DNA of 64,000 bases from Candidatus Obscuribacterales bacterium (GCA_019750335.1 JAIEOQ010000008.1:720293-784292); one strand, 5' to 3'. Positions 52,002 to 61,434 are shown, counted from the first letter of the stretch. A program made the numbers and translations. The notes: generated from the sequence alone by a model not told the origin.

Positions 52002-52375
52002 TCTTTTATGAAACCAGATTCAGAGACACAAAAAAACCCTACTCCCAGGTTAGGTTTTGCATACCTATCTTAGCTGCACAAACTGTTGACAATAGCCACA
52101 AAAAGCCACACTGTGACAAAACAAAAACCGCTTGACTACCAAATTGGCAGTTAGTCTCAGAGAATTTTCCTTTGTTTTAGCCTTATTGGATCTCTTAAGG
52201 TTCTAAAGAGTCTAGTTTCTGATCTAAGCCTAAAAGAGAAGTAAAAAAGCACTACCTGCTGCCATTACCAACAGAGCCCCCGACTTAAGCGTCGTTTGGC
52301 TTTGTTCGGCTTCTCAACTTCGGCACGGCAAACATTTCAACTTGCCGCACTCTTTGTTTTGATGAAAGGTCGACC
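52002..52375. other. 374-bp divergent intergenic region
   Basis: Separates the minus-strand cytochrome gene from the plus-strand ZIP gene. No ORF seen. It contains the minus-strand terminator-like hairpin at 52033-52058 and a CCAAATTGGCA element at 52139-52149. Promoters for both directions should lie here, but no hexamer pair is convincing. Confidence 0.4.
52033..52058 (-). terminator. terminator-like hairpin in cytochrome gene leader
   Basis: On the minus strand AAAACCTA ... TAGGGTTTT (one bulged base) runs into TTTTTTTG, 32 bases before the start codon. Placement upstream of the gene suggests attenuation. Confidence 0.45.
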
Positions 52376-53317
52376 ATGGAAACTGCTTGGATTTATGCCT
52401 TGGGTAGCGTTGTGATTGTCAGCATTGTGTCTTTCATCGGTTTGCTCACTTTTTATTTCAGCGAGAAAACTCTCGGTAAGATCATCCCTTACACTTTGAG
52501 CTTGGCTGCCGGGGCAATGCTCGGCAATGCGCTCCTGCACTTGATGCCGGAAGCGATTGCCCATTTGTCGGCTGTGGACAACTCGGCTGCGGCCCACGCT
52601 GCACATGACCACGGGCACGACCATGATCATGCTGACGATGAACATGAGCACAACCACGCGGCTTTGCACGAAGACGCCGAGCATGACAATGACGCCCATG
52701 CCGGTCATAATCACGCCGGGCATGATCATAGCGCTCACAGTGGGCTAGCTCACCATCACGGTGGACCGGCACTTTTCGTAACTTCAATGGTCCTGCTTGG
52801 GGTGATGCTCTTTTTCGCTGCCGATTTGCTTTTGCATTCGCTCGGGCACTGCTGCACCCATCAAGTGGTTAAGCCTGTCGGTTGGCTTTTGACAGTCGGT
52901 GACGGCCTGGAAAATTTCATGGACGGCGTGATCATTGGCGCCGCTTATTTAATCAGCGTTCCTGTCGGCGTCGCCACTACAATCGCCGTTTTCATCCACG
53001 AAATTCCAATTGAGCTTGGTGATTTCGGTGTCCTGCTTCATTCCGGTTTCAGCAAAAAGCGGGCTTTGCTTGTAAACGGCTTGTCGGCCGGAGCGTCGCT
53101 TTTCGGCTGCTTGCTTGCTCTTGAGGTCGGTTCAAGCTTCACCAGCTTCCTGCCTTATGTTGCGCCGCTTGCTGCCGGAGCTTTCCTCTACATGGCCGGC
53201 TCTTCGCTTTTGCCCACGGTTAAGCACGAAACTTTGAACCAACGTTCAGCTAAGCACTTTGTTTGCGTACTGGCCGGTATCGGCATGATGGCTTTATTGC
53301 TACTTGTCGCGCATTAA
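52376..53317 (+). CDS. ZIP-family metal transporter with His-rich loop
   Basis: A 313-residue inner-membrane transporter importing Zn2+ or a similar divalent metal. Eight helices can be drawn. A loop between residues 74 and 128 has 20 His with many Asp and Glu, a metal-sensing or storage loop. The transport site in the later helices is Glu179-N-F-M-Asp183-G and His208-E-I-P-I-Glu213-L-G-Asp216-F. The second motif is typical, but the first normally begins with His (HNFxDG), so His is replaced by Glu here. This could change metal preference. It is followed by two peptidase genes that need zinc. Confidence 0.9.
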   Translation: METAWIYALGSVVIVSIVSFIGLLTFYFSEKTLGKIIPYTLSLAAGAMLGNALLHLMPEAIAHLSAVDNSAAAHAAHDHGHDHDHADDEHEHNHAALHEDAEHDNDAHAGHNHAGHDHSAHSGLAHHHGGPALFVTSMVLLGVMLFFAADLLLHSLGHCCTHQVVKPVGWLLTVGDGLENFMDGVIIGAAYLISVPVGVATTIAVFIHEIPIELGDFGVLLHSGFSKKRALLVNGLSAGASLFGCLLALEVGSSFTSFLPYVAPLAAGAFLYMAGSSLLPTVKHETLNQRSAKHFVCVLAGIGMMALLLLVAH

Positions 53318-53336
53318 AACTTCAATCCATTCTCCA

Positions 53337-53364
53337 CCGGCAGCCCATAAGTTTGGGGTGCCGG
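53337..53364 (+). terminator. short hairpin after ZIP gene
   Basis: CCGGCA/TGCCGG with inner CCC/GGG, 20 bases after the stop; no U-tract. The peptidase gene starts 86 bases later. Confidence 0.4.
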
Positions 53365-53449
53365 CTAGGAGGAGCAGTCACAAGGCAAAGAACGGGCGGT
53401 AACCCGTTTTTGCCATCACTGGCGCATTTCAACGCCACTGGAGCAGTTT

Positions 53450-55261
53450 ATGGCTACCAAAATCCCGAAGCGGAATGCGGTACCTGTTGAACTTACCTGG
53501 AATCTAGATGTTCTTTATCCCAACCTTGAAGCTTGGGAAGATGATTTTGCTAGGGTTAAGGCGCTCTTACCGCAATTGGATGGCTATGTCGGGCGCTTGA
53601 CCAAAAACGGACACGTATTGCGTGACGCACTCCTGCTCAAAGAAACCATCGACAAGATCGTGGAAAAGCTGGGTGTTTACGCTAAATGCCGTCTGGATGA
53701 AGACCTGAGCAATAACTTGTATCAGGACATGGATAACCGCTCAAGCATGCTCTTCAACGAAGTGAGCGTGGAAAGCGCTTTTATCCCGACTGAGCTCCTA
53801 GCGGCTAAGCCAAGACGCATCCAAGCTTTGCTCAAACGTTACAAGGTGCTACGCGTATACCGCCAATACCTCAACGATCTTGAGTTAGAGCGAGATGCTT
53901 ACTTGAGTGTGGAAAAAGAAGAGTTTTTGGCTGAAGTCGAGGATATTGCCGACACCGGCGAAGAGATCTTCGATCTGCTTAACAACGCTGATTTGAAGTT
54001 GCAAGCTGTCGCAGACAGCAAGGGTAAAAAGCACGAGTTGACTGTAGCTAACAGCGACACGTTGACAGCAAGCAGTGACCGTGTTCTGCGTCAAAATGCC
54101 TACCAATCACTCTTTCAAGGGTACGGTGCTCTACGCAACACTTTTGCCAGCTGCTTTGCTGCCCATGTGAAGAAAAACCAGTTCTTCGCCAAGACACGCG
54201 GATATAAGTCTTGCCTGGAAGCGGCTCTTGAGCCGCAGGATCTGACGGTAAGCATGTACAGTAATTTACTGGCCATGGTCAGTAAGAATTTGCCGTCCTT
54301 GCACCGTCTTCTTGCTTTAAGCCAGAAAGCGCTGAAGCTTCCGGATCTGCATTTGTACGATTTGAACGCTCCGATTGTCGGGGAGACGGACTACACGGTT
54401 ACTTATCCCGAAGCGCAAGCTATGGTTCTTGGCGCTGTGGCACCTTTGGGGGCGGACTATACCGGTGTGTTGGGCAATGGTTATGCCAGCCGTTGGGTCG
54501 ATGTGGTTGAGAACGAGAATAAGCGGTCCGGAGCTTACAGCTTCGGCGCTTACGGCTTACCGCCGTACATTCTGCTCAATTGGCAAAACGACATTAACTG
54601 GCTTTTCACTTTAGCCCACGAGTCCGGGCACTCAATGCATGCCCATTACAGCAACAAGCACCAGCCTTATATTTATTGCGGATATCCGTCTCTGGTGTCA
54701 GAGGTGGCGTCTATCTGCAATGAATTTTTGCTGGCAGAGCATATGCTGAAAACATCGAGCGACCCTAAGTTCAAGATGCAAATCTTGAGCCAAGTGCTCA
54801 ACATGTTCCGCAGCACTCTTTTCCGCCAGGCTAAGTTCGCCGAGTTCGAACACAACACTCACAGATTGGCAGAAAGAGGCGAGACTTTAACGGCTGACAA
54901 TCTGAGCAGGCTCTATCACAATCTGATCCGTAAATACTACGGCGCTGCTTGCGTCGTAGACAAAGAGTTCGAGTTGGAGTGGGCTTATGTGCCGCACTTC
55001 TACGACTCCTTTTATGTCTATCAGTATGTGGTCGGTATTGTCAGCGCCGCTGTACTGTCGCAGCAGATTCTCCAGGAAGGAGAACCGGCGGTCAAGCGTT
55101 ACATTCAGTTTCTATCCAGCGGTTGTTCAGAATTCGGCTTGGTCTTGTTGAAAAAAGTCGGTCTCGATTTCAGCGGACCCGAACCGATGAATCAAGCAAT
55201 TCAGCTGTTCGAAAGATATATCGACCAGTTTGAAAAGTTGTTGTCCGAAAACAGCGAATAA
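53450..55261 (+). CDS. pepF: M3 oligoendopeptidase F (1)
   Basis: Cytoplasmic zinc metallopeptidase of 603 residues that degrades oligopeptides. The helical N-terminal half (VPVELTWNLDVLYPNLEAWEDDF) is typical of PepF. The zinc site is His390-E-S-G-His394 (AHESGHSMHAHYS), with Glu418 in SEVASICNE as third ligand. The C-terminus holds the usual Y-x-x-Y-Q-Y-V-V-G region. It forms a tandem pair with the gene at 55367, each with its own ribosome site and terminator. Likely role: peptide turnover for amino-acid recycling. Confidence 0.92.
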   Translation: MATKIPKRNAVPVELTWNLDVLYPNLEAWEDDFARVKALLPQLDGYVGRLTKNGHVLRDALLLKETIDKIVEKLGVYAKCRLDEDLSNNLYQDMDNRSSMLFNEVSVESAFIPTELLAAKPRRIQALLKRYKVLRVYRQYLNDLELERDAYLSVEKEEFLAEVEDIADTGEEIFDLLNNADLKLQAVADSKGKKHELTVANSDTLTASSDRVLRQNAYQSLFQGYGALRNTFASCFAAHVKKNQFFAKTRGYKSCLEAALEPQDLTVSMYSNLLAMVSKNLPSLHRLLALSQKALKLPDLHLYDLNAPIVGETDYTVTYPEAQAMVLGAVAPLGADYTGVLGNGYASRWVDVVENENKRSGAYSFGAYGLPPYILLNWQNDINWLFTLAHESGHSMHAHYSNKHQPYIYCGYPSLVSEVASICNEFLLAEHMLKTSSDPKFKMQILSQVLNMFRSTLFRQAKFAEFEHNTHRLAERGETLTADNLSRLYHNLIRKYYGAACVVDKEFELEWAYVPHFYDSFYVYQYVVGIVSAAVLSQQILQEGEPAVKRYIQFLSSGCSEFGLVLLKKVGLDFSGPEPMNQAIQLFERYIDQFEKLLSENSE

Positions 55262-55274
55262 GCTTCTATTACCG

Positions 55275-55319
55275 GGGCAAGGTCAAGTGATTAAAACCTG
55301 ACCTTGCCCTGCTTTTTTT
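55275..55319 (+). terminator. intrinsic terminator between the two peptidase genes
   Basis: GGGCAAGGTCA/TGACCTTGCCC, 13-base loop, then TGCTTTTTTT. Confidence 0.9.
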
Positions 55320-55366
55320 CGTCTAATTCATGGTAAACATTATTCAATCGAATTGAGGAGATGAAT

Positions 55367-57190
55367 ATGAGCGCAGCCAAGACTCTGCCTGCCCGTTCCG
55401 AAGTACCGAAAGAGCTGACTTGGGATTTGGAAAGCGTTTACAAGACCGACGCTGATTGGGAAGCTGATTTCGCCAAAGTGGCACCCTTGCTCGAAAAGCT
55501 CAAGAGCTATTCGGGACGTTTTACTTCCAGCGCCAAACGGCTTTTGGAAGCGCTATCTTTGCGGGACGAAATCAACCGGATCGCCGGCAAACTTTCAGTC
55601 TACGCCAACATGCGCTTGCACGAAGACACAACCAACGCTGTCTATCAAGGCTTGTCCGGACGTGCCGAAGTTTTGAGCAGCGACATTGCTGCTGCTTGTT
55701 CTTTTATGACACCGGAGCTCTTGAAGCTGTCGGCAAGCAAACTTGCTTCGTATTTGAAAACGAACAAAAAGCTTGAGCCTTACCGTCAAGAGCTCAACAA
55801 GCTCGAACGTCAGCGCCCCCATGTTCTTGACGTTGACATGGAAAAGCTTTTGGCTCAAGCCGGCGAAATGGCTCAGTCACCGGGCAACATCTTCGAAATG
55901 TTGAACAACGCTGACTTGCAGCTGCCGAAAATCGCCACTGCCGACGGCGAAGTGCAGCTAAGTCAGGGTAACTACGGTGCTTTTTTCCTGCGCAGCAAAG
56001 ACCGCAACACACGCAAGCTGGCTTTCGAAGGCATGCTCGGCGCTTACAACGGTTTGCGCAACACCATGGCCCGTTGTTATGCCGGACAAGTGAAGCAGAA
56101 CATTTTCTTTGCTCGCGCTCGCAAGCATGAGAATTCGCGAGTTTCTTACCTGCACGACGACAACGTGCCGGTTGCAGTTTACGACAATTTGATTGACACG
56201 GTAGAAAGCAACCTGCCTAAGCTACACCGCTATTTGCGGCTCAAGCAGAAACTGTTGGGTCTGTCCGATCTGCACATCTACGATTTTTATGTGCCGATGG
56301 TTGGCGAGATCGACTATTCAATCAGCTTTGAAGATGCCAAACCTCTGATTCTCAAAGCCTTGGCACCTTTGGGAAGCGAGTATGTCGGTCATCTGGACAG
56401 CGGCTTCAAGTCGCGTTGGGTGGACGTGGTTGAGAGCAAGGGCAAGCGTTCCGGTGCTTACAGCTGGGGCAGTTACGACACAGCCCCTTTCATGCTCATG
56501 AACTGGCAGAGCGATATCGATACGCTCTTTACCCAGATCCATGAAGCCGGGCACTCCATGCACTCGTTCTACACGCGCAAGAATCAGCCTTATCCGACTG
56601 GGGATTACACTATTTTCGTGGCTGAAGTAGCTTCCATTTGCAACGAGATGCTGCTCACGCATCACCTCTTGCAGACAAGCGAAGATCGCAACTTCAAGCG
56701 TTATGTGATCAATCACGCTATGGACGCTTTCCGGGCTACTCTTTTCCGGCAAACCAAGTTTGCTCAATTTGAAAGAGACGCTCACCTCCACGCTGAGGCA
56801 GGCGAAACCCTGACACCGGAGTATTTGTGCGGTCTCTACAAGGGATTGAACGACAAGTATTACGGACCGGCTTGCACCGTGGACAACTTGATTGAGATTG
56901 AGTGGGCGCGCATCCCACACTTCTACAGCTCTTTCTATGTCTACAAATACGCAACCGGACTGAGCGCTGCCGTGGCTCTCTCCCAGCAGATTCTCAGCGA
57001 AGGCGCTCCGGCAGTGAAGCGTTATTTGCGTTTCCTCTCCAGCGGCTCTTCCAAAGACAGCCTCGATTTGCTGCGCGATGCCGGTGTGGATCTTTCGACT
57101 CCGGCGCCGATTCAGCAAGCTTTGGATGTGTTTGGCGGTTATGTCGACGAATTCGAAAAGCTTTCACAGCCGGCTGTCGCTAAAGCGTAG
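55367..57190 (+). CDS. pepF: M3 oligoendopeptidase F (2)
   Basis: A 607-residue paralogue of the preceding peptidase with the same architecture: VPKELTWDLESVYKTD at the start, zinc motif His392-E-A-G-His396, and the VAEVASICNEM ligand segment. Start at 55367 is preferred to 55361 because GAGGAG lies six bases before it. The two copies are similar throughout, pointing to tandem duplication followed by divergence. A separate terminator between them and another after this one suggest independent control. May differ in peptide length or sequence preference. Confidence 0.92.
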   Translation: MSAAKTLPARSEVPKELTWDLESVYKTDADWEADFAKVAPLLEKLKSYSGRFTSSAKRLLEALSLRDEINRIAGKLSVYANMRLHEDTTNAVYQGLSGRAEVLSSDIAAACSFMTPELLKLSASKLASYLKTNKKLEPYRQELNKLERQRPHVLDVDMEKLLAQAGEMAQSPGNIFEMLNNADLQLPKIATADGEVQLSQGNYGAFFLRSKDRNTRKLAFEGMLGAYNGLRNTMARCYAGQVKQNIFFARARKHENSRVSYLHDDNVPVAVYDNLIDTVESNLPKLHRYLRLKQKLLGLSDLHIYDFYVPMVGEIDYSISFEDAKPLILKALAPLGSEYVGHLDSGFKSRWVDVVESKGKRSGAYSWGSYDTAPFMLMNWQSDIDTLFTQIHEAGHSMHSFYTRKNQPYPTGDYTIFVAEVASICNEMLLTHHLLQTSEDRNFKRYVINHAMDAFRATLFRQTKFAQFERDAHLHAEAGETLTPEYLCGLYKGLNDKYYGPACTVDNLIEIEWARIPHFYSSFYVYKYATGLSAAVALSQQILSEGAPAVKRYLRFLSSGSSKDSLDLLRDAGVDLSTPAPIQQALDVFGGYVDEFEKLSQPAVAKA

Positions 57191-57215
57191 TCGCAGCTGA
57201 CTGAAAATCAAACCA

Positions 57216-57254
57216 AGAGAAAAGCGGGACTAACCATCCCGCTTTTCTCTTTTT
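57216..57254 (+). terminator. intrinsic terminator after second peptidase
   Basis: AGAGAAAAGCGGGA/TCCCGCTTTTCTCT, 7-base loop, then TTTT. Confidence 0.88.
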
Positions 57255-57276
57255 ACGACTCCAAGGTAGGTTCAAT

Positions 57277-58350
57277 ATGTTCAAGCAACGAATCATTATC
57301 GTTGTCTCTTTCATTGCTGTTGCCTTGCTGGTGCTTTGGTTCAACAAGACCGAAAAGGCCGAACAGGCACCGGCACAGCAAACAACGGCACAAGCGTTAC
57401 GTGTTGAAGTTGAGTTACGTCCTGAGCATACAGGCGAAAAATCGCGCACTCACAAATATACTACCGAGGGCGTCGAGGTAGAAACCGAAATTGCCTATCA
57501 TTCCGGCGTCAAACGAACCAGATGTTTGAATGAGCTGGGCAAGCTCAAAGAAGAGAAGCTCACTTATCCCGACAGTGACCAACTTTCGGAGCATGTGAAG
57601 CTGCAAGCTGGCGGCAAGATTATCGAGTGGAAAGAGACCTACAGCAAAAGAGGCACTCGCATATCGAGCAATAAGCGGCAGGCAGACGGCACTTACAGAT
57701 TCGAATACTTTCAAATGAACGGACGTCTCGCTTTTGTGCAGCAAAGCAAGCTTGTTTTGTACAAAGACGGCCGCAGCACTTTGGAAATTCGCACCGATTC
57801 CCAAAGTGGTATTTCTTGGCCCACAACGCAATATACTTGGGACAACAAAGGCGCCTTCAGCGAAAGCATTTTTTTTGCCAGCGGGCAGCTGAAACAGCTG
57901 AACGTGCATGACACCAAGAACAATGCAGCGGTTTGTACAGCTTACAGAGAAGACGGCACCATGAGCTGCCGGCAATATTTCAAACAGACTCATTATTACA
58001 ATGCTTACAGTGAGTACTGTTCTGTTCCTTTGTGGCAAGCACTGGTAAAATCGGAAATTTTTTCGGACGACGGAAAAAAAGTCGTTCGTATCGATACTTT
58101 CAGCTGGCCACAAGAGATCCGCTTGTTCGAAACTGATGGCACAACCCGCGTGCTCAGCTTTAAGAATGGATTCGAACTGGGCAGCGAAAAAGTTTACGAC
58201 AAAAACGGAAAGCTTATCAGTGAAAAGAAAAACACCGACTTTGATCTAAGCAAGTTGCAACGAAAGTCACCGGGGACGCTGCCCATACAGCGAACCCCCG
58301 ACACATTTGATCGGCTGTTGTCCGAATATATCTACAAGGAAAAGCCATGA
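57277..58350 (+). CDS. membrane-anchored repeat protein, family B member
   Basis: A 357-residue protein with a signal anchor (IIIVVSFIAVALLVLWF) but no lipobox Cys, unlike its relatives. The body has the family-B opening L-R-V-E-V-E-L-R-P-E-H-T-G-E-K-S-R-T-H-K, then D-G strand-turn units and YREDGTMSCRQYFK. The end has a VYDKNGKLISEKK unit. Closest relative is the next gene; the lipoprotein at 34241 is more distant. The stop overlaps the next start (ATGA). Probably held at the outer face of the inner membrane. Function unknown. Confidence 0.66.
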   Translation: MFKQRIIIVVSFIAVALLVLWFNKTEKAEQAPAQQTTAQALRVEVELRPEHTGEKSRTHKYTTEGVEVETEIAYHSGVKRTRCLNELGKLKEEKLTYPDSDQLSEHVKLQAGGKIIEWKETYSKRGTRISSNKRQADGTYRFEYFQMNGRLAFVQQSKLVLYKDGRSTLEIRTDSQSGISWPTTQYTWDNKGAFSESIFFASGQLKQLNVHDTKNNAAVCTAYREDGTMSCRQYFKQTHYYNAYSEYCSVPLWQALVKSEIFSDDGKKVVRIDTFSWPQEIRLFETDGTTRVLSFKNGFELGSEKVYDKNGKLISEKKNTDFDLSKLQRKSPGTLPIQRTPDTFDRLLSEYIYKEKP

Positions 58351-59399
58351 AATCCTTCATCTTAGTCGGCGCGGCAGCTCTTTTCTGCCTCGGCTGCGCT
58401 CCGGCTGCGGAAAAAACGCAACCGCTGTCGACAGCACAGTCCTTGCGCCTTGAGATTGAGTTGCGCCATGAGAGTACCGGCGAAAAGTCGCGTACCCATA
58501 AGTTCAATGCCGACGACGTGGAAGTGGAAACCGAGATTGTCTACAACATCGGCAGCAAAAAAACTCTTTATTGGGATGAGTTGGGCAAGCTCAAAGAGAT
58601 CAAGCTCACCCATATCAACTCGGACCAACTCTCCGAACATATCAAACTGCAGCCGGGCAGTCAGATGATTGTCTGGAAAGAGCAGTATGCGATTAATGGC
58701 AAGGTTAATCTGCATCTGGAACAAGTATCGCCGGGCAAGTACAAGTATGCGCGTTATCTCGATGATGGCACGCCGATTGTGGTGCAAAACACCAAGCTCA
58801 ACCTGAACAAAGACGGCAGCGGCGAACTGGAGATTCAAACCGACTACACGCACCAGCGCACACCTTTGCCTTTAACCCGCTATGCCTGGGACGGCAAGGG
58901 TAAAATGAGCGAAAAAATGTTTTACGACTCAGGGAACCAGCTCAAGCAGCTATGCGAGTCCGATACTCAAAACCAAGCTTTGGTTTGTACCGTCTACCGT
59001 CGAGACGGAACCATTGAGTATCGCCAGTATTTCAACGTTTCTTTCCAACAGTATTACTCGCGCTATTACTTGCCGCGCACCTGCACCAAGTCCGAAATTT
59101 TTTCGGACGACGGTAAGCGTGTAATTCGTACTTTCATTTTTGACCGCTGGTTGAAAGAAGTGCGTTTAGCCAACGATGACGGTAGCACTCATGTGCTCAG
59201 CTTCGACAATTACGGCCGCGATTTGGTTGGCGAAAAGATTTACGACAAGGACGGGAAGCTGGTCAGCGAGAAAGCCAGCACAGATCTTGATTTAGACGAT
59301 CTGTTGGCCAATCGCTTTGATTATCTGACCATCCAACGCCTACCCCAAGAAGTTGTCGGGGACGTGCTTTCTGACTACATTTACAAGGACAAGCCATGA
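58347..59399 (+). CDS. lipoprotein, family B member
   Basis: A 350-residue lipoprotein with lipobox CLGC (MKSFILVGAAALFCLGC). Same domain order as the gene before it: LRLEIELRHESTGEKSRTHKF, a G-K-L-K-E-I-K-L-T block, YRRDGTIEYRQYFN and IYDKDGKLVSEK. It overlaps both neighbours by four bases, so the three family-B genes are translated as a coupled unit, perhaps forming a complex at the envelope. No catalytic motif is recognised. Confidence 0.7.
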   Translation: MKSFILVGAAALFCLGCAPAAEKTQPLSTAQSLRLEIELRHESTGEKSRTHKFNADDVEVETEIVYNIGSKKTLYWDELGKLKEIKLTHINSDQLSEHIKLQPGSQMIVWKEQYAINGKVNLHLEQVSPGKYKYARYLDDGTPIVVQNTKLNLNKDGSGELEIQTDYTHQRTPLPLTRYAWDGKGKMSEKMFYDSGNQLKQLCESDTQNQALVCTVYRRDGTIEYRQYFNVSFQQYYSRYYLPRTCTKSEIFSDDGKRVIRTFIFDRWLKEVRLANDDGSTHVLSFDNYGRDLVGEKIYDKDGKLVSEKASTDLDLDDLLANRFDYLTIQRLPQEVVGDVLSDYIYKDKP

Positions 59400-60472
59400 G
59401 CCCCCTAGCTTCCAGAGGCATGCTGGTTTTATTAGCTTGCCTCTTTCTTGCTGCCTGCGGCTGTGCTGAAACAAGTGAAAAGCAGGAAGCAGCTTTAGCA
59501 AAGCCGCCCGCTCTGCGCATCAAAGTCGAGCCGCGCCAGGAAGGTTCGGGAGAAAAGACGCGCATTCACAAGTTCAACGTTGATGACTTTGAAGTGGAAA
59601 CTGAGATTGTTTATGAAGCGGATACCGGTTGGGGCAGCAAAATCCAGTATTGGGATGAGAATACAGGCCGCCTGAAAGAGCAAAAAATCATTCTCAAAGA
59701 CAGCTCTACGGTCCTCACTCATTACAAACTAGCCAGTGACGGCAAATCTATCGTCTGGCAAGAAGATTACAACCATCTGACCGGTAAGCTTTATCACAGG
59801 ATGGAGCGGTTATCTGACGGTCGATTCTGCTCACGCTTTTATGAAGATGGGGCTGTGAGCATTGAAATTTTTGAGCGTGTAACTTGGAATAAGAACGGCA
59901 GCGGCAACCATGAACACGTGAACAAAGAGCACCTGAATCGTGAATCTTGGACTGCTGAAGGCGCGATCAGCGAAGAGCAATTCAAAAATGGCAAACTGGT
60001 CAGCCAATCGGAGTTCAAGAACGGTTCCCTAACCTCTACTCATTACCGCGAAGACGGAACCGTTCACTACAAGCAATATTTCCGCTTTCCTGAACTGAGA
60101 CCGGACGCCGCCGAACATTACAGGCGCTTTTATCCTCAGCATTCGCCGATCTTTACGGAAAAGGTAGAAGTATTCTCAGCCGACGGCAAAAAACCGCTGA
60201 AGACTCTGCTTTATTCTTTTTTCAACGGTCCTTATGAACTGCAAGTGCCGAATGACGATGGTTCGTACAAAATCTACGACCTGAAGAAGCTTCTTGGTTC
60301 AGGACCAATCTTCGTCAAAACGTTCGATAAGAACAAAAAGTTGCTCAAGGACGATGTCACCTCTACAAGCAAAGTGCTGCCACTTTTGAGGGATATATCC
60401 AGCGAAAAGCAAAGCGTCCTCAGCCCCTTTTATTTGGATAACCTGAAAAGGCGTTTCCAGCTTGAGGAATAG
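59396..60472 (+). CDS. lipoprotein, family B member
   Basis: A 358-residue lipoprotein with lipobox LAAC in the signal GMLVLLACLFLAAC; translation may start at 59396 or at the ATG nine codons in. It carries the family-B opening LRIKVEPRQEGSGEKTRIHKF and later YREDGTVHYKQYFRF, but lacks the final K-x-G-K-L-x-S-E-K unit in the same form. It is the most divergent of the three coupled genes. A hairpin 27 bases after the stop closes the operon. Confidence 0.7.
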   Translation: MSPLASRGMLVLLACLFLAACGCAETSEKQEAALAKPPALRIKVEPRQEGSGEKTRIHKFNVDDFEVETEIVYEADTGWGSKIQYWDENTGRLKEQKIILKDSSTVLTHYKLASDGKSIVWQEDYNHLTGKLYHRMERLSDGRFCSRFYEDGAVSIEIFERVTWNKNGSGNHEHVNKEHLNRESWTAEGAISEEQFKNGKLVSQSEFKNGSLTSTHYREDGTVHYKQYFRFPELRPDAAEHYRRFYPQHSPIFTEKVEVFSADGKKPLKTLLYSFFNGPYELQVPNDDGSYKIYDLKKLLGSGPIFVKTFDKNKKLLKDDVTSTSKVLPLLRDISSEKQSVLSPFYLDNLKRRFQLEE

Positions 60473-60498
60473 CGGATAGCTGAAACTCAGCACTAACT

Positions 60499-60532
60499 GA
60501 AGAAAGCGGGCAGTTTCCTGCTCGCTTTCTTC
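60499..60532 (+). terminator. hairpin closing the family B operon
   Basis: GAAGAAAGCGGGCAG/CTGCTCGCTTTCTTC with one G-T pair and a 4-base loop. Only a short pyrimidine tail follows. Confidence 0.6.
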
Positions 60533-60587
60533 AAACCAGATCTCTACTATATGCCAACGTTAACCAGAGAGACCAGCCAAATTGTGA

Positions 60588-61247
60588 TCAGCGCGGACGA
60601 TTATTCCAGGCTTCTTTGATCTGACGAATCGCTTCGTCATGAGTGATTTCACCGGTACGAATAGTTAACTGCGCTGTCAAAGCAGTAACTACAACATTTC
60701 TCGGTAAAAGACGGGAACCAACAATAGTGCGGCCCAACGGTACTTGTCTTTCACCAGCTATTCTCAACAGCTCAAGAATACTTTCGATTTTTAAAATACC
60801 GGCTTCAACCAGGAGTTCACCCAACTTATCAGTTTCACCGGGTTTCGGTACAAAACCTAGTTGTGTTAAAGCTTCTTCCAGGAAGATTCCTTCCAGAGTA
60901 CGGCTAGCATGATCACGCACATAGGGATTGTCGTCATCTTCAGCCATTCTTTGCAGCAGATCGGACGGGAAACTGTACAAACCGCTTACAGCAAAGCGTA
61001 CTTGTACGTCAGGATCTTTAATCAATTGCTCTTGAATAACACGTGGTGTACGTGGGTTCTCAGCAATAGCTATACGAACCTCAGGATGCTCATCCTGGGA
61101 CAACTGGAACAGTACATCTTCGGGTGTGCCCGGATTTTCAGCGAGCCTCCTTCTGACGTTGCCACAGCGCTCATCAAGGAGATCGCGTAGCTCATCTACC
61201 GCAGTCTCAGGATTACCCGCCTTAATGTAATTTTCGTGCACCACCAT
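60588..61247 (-). CDS. LRV-like repeat protein with GspE N-terminal-like domain
   Basis: A 219-residue cytoplasmic protein. The first half has LRV-like helical repeats with A-E-N-P-x-T-P turns (RRRLAENPGTPEDVLFQL, RIAIAENPRTPRVIQEQL, RFAVSGLYSFPSDLL). The second half (about 125-219) resembles the MshEN/GspE N-terminal domain (KLGELLVEAGILKIESILELL ... VPLGRTIVGSRLLPRNVV), which in some proteins binds c-di-GMP or nucleotides. Start at ATG 61247 with AGGAGA; the TTG at 61262 is rejected. The combination suggests a regulator that senses a nucleotide and binds partners through its repeats. Ligand binding is unproven. Confidence 0.7.
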   Translation of the reverse strand: MVVHENYIKAGNPETAVDELRDLLDERCGNVRRRLAENPGTPEDVLFQLSQDEHPEVRIAIAENPRTPRVIQEQLIKDPDVQVRFAVSGLYSFPSDLLQRMAEDDDNPYVRDHASRTLEGIFLEEALTQLGFVPKPGETDKLGELLVEAGILKIESILELLRIAGERQVPLGRTIVGSRLLPRNVVVTALTAQLTIRTGEITHDEAIRQIKEAWNNRPR

Positions 61248-61434
61248 CTTTCTCTCCTGCAAAAGAGCCTCGAATTGATATATACCCTCCTGTTGACAAT
61301 TTTCATCGTCAACAGAATAAAATTGTCAGAAGAGAAAAATGCAGCGCCTGTAAGGCTTTCAGCCCTCACAGCCATAGCTTCTTGACGAAATGAACAGAAA
61401 CTAATCTACTAGAACACCTGATCTGTAGGTAAAA

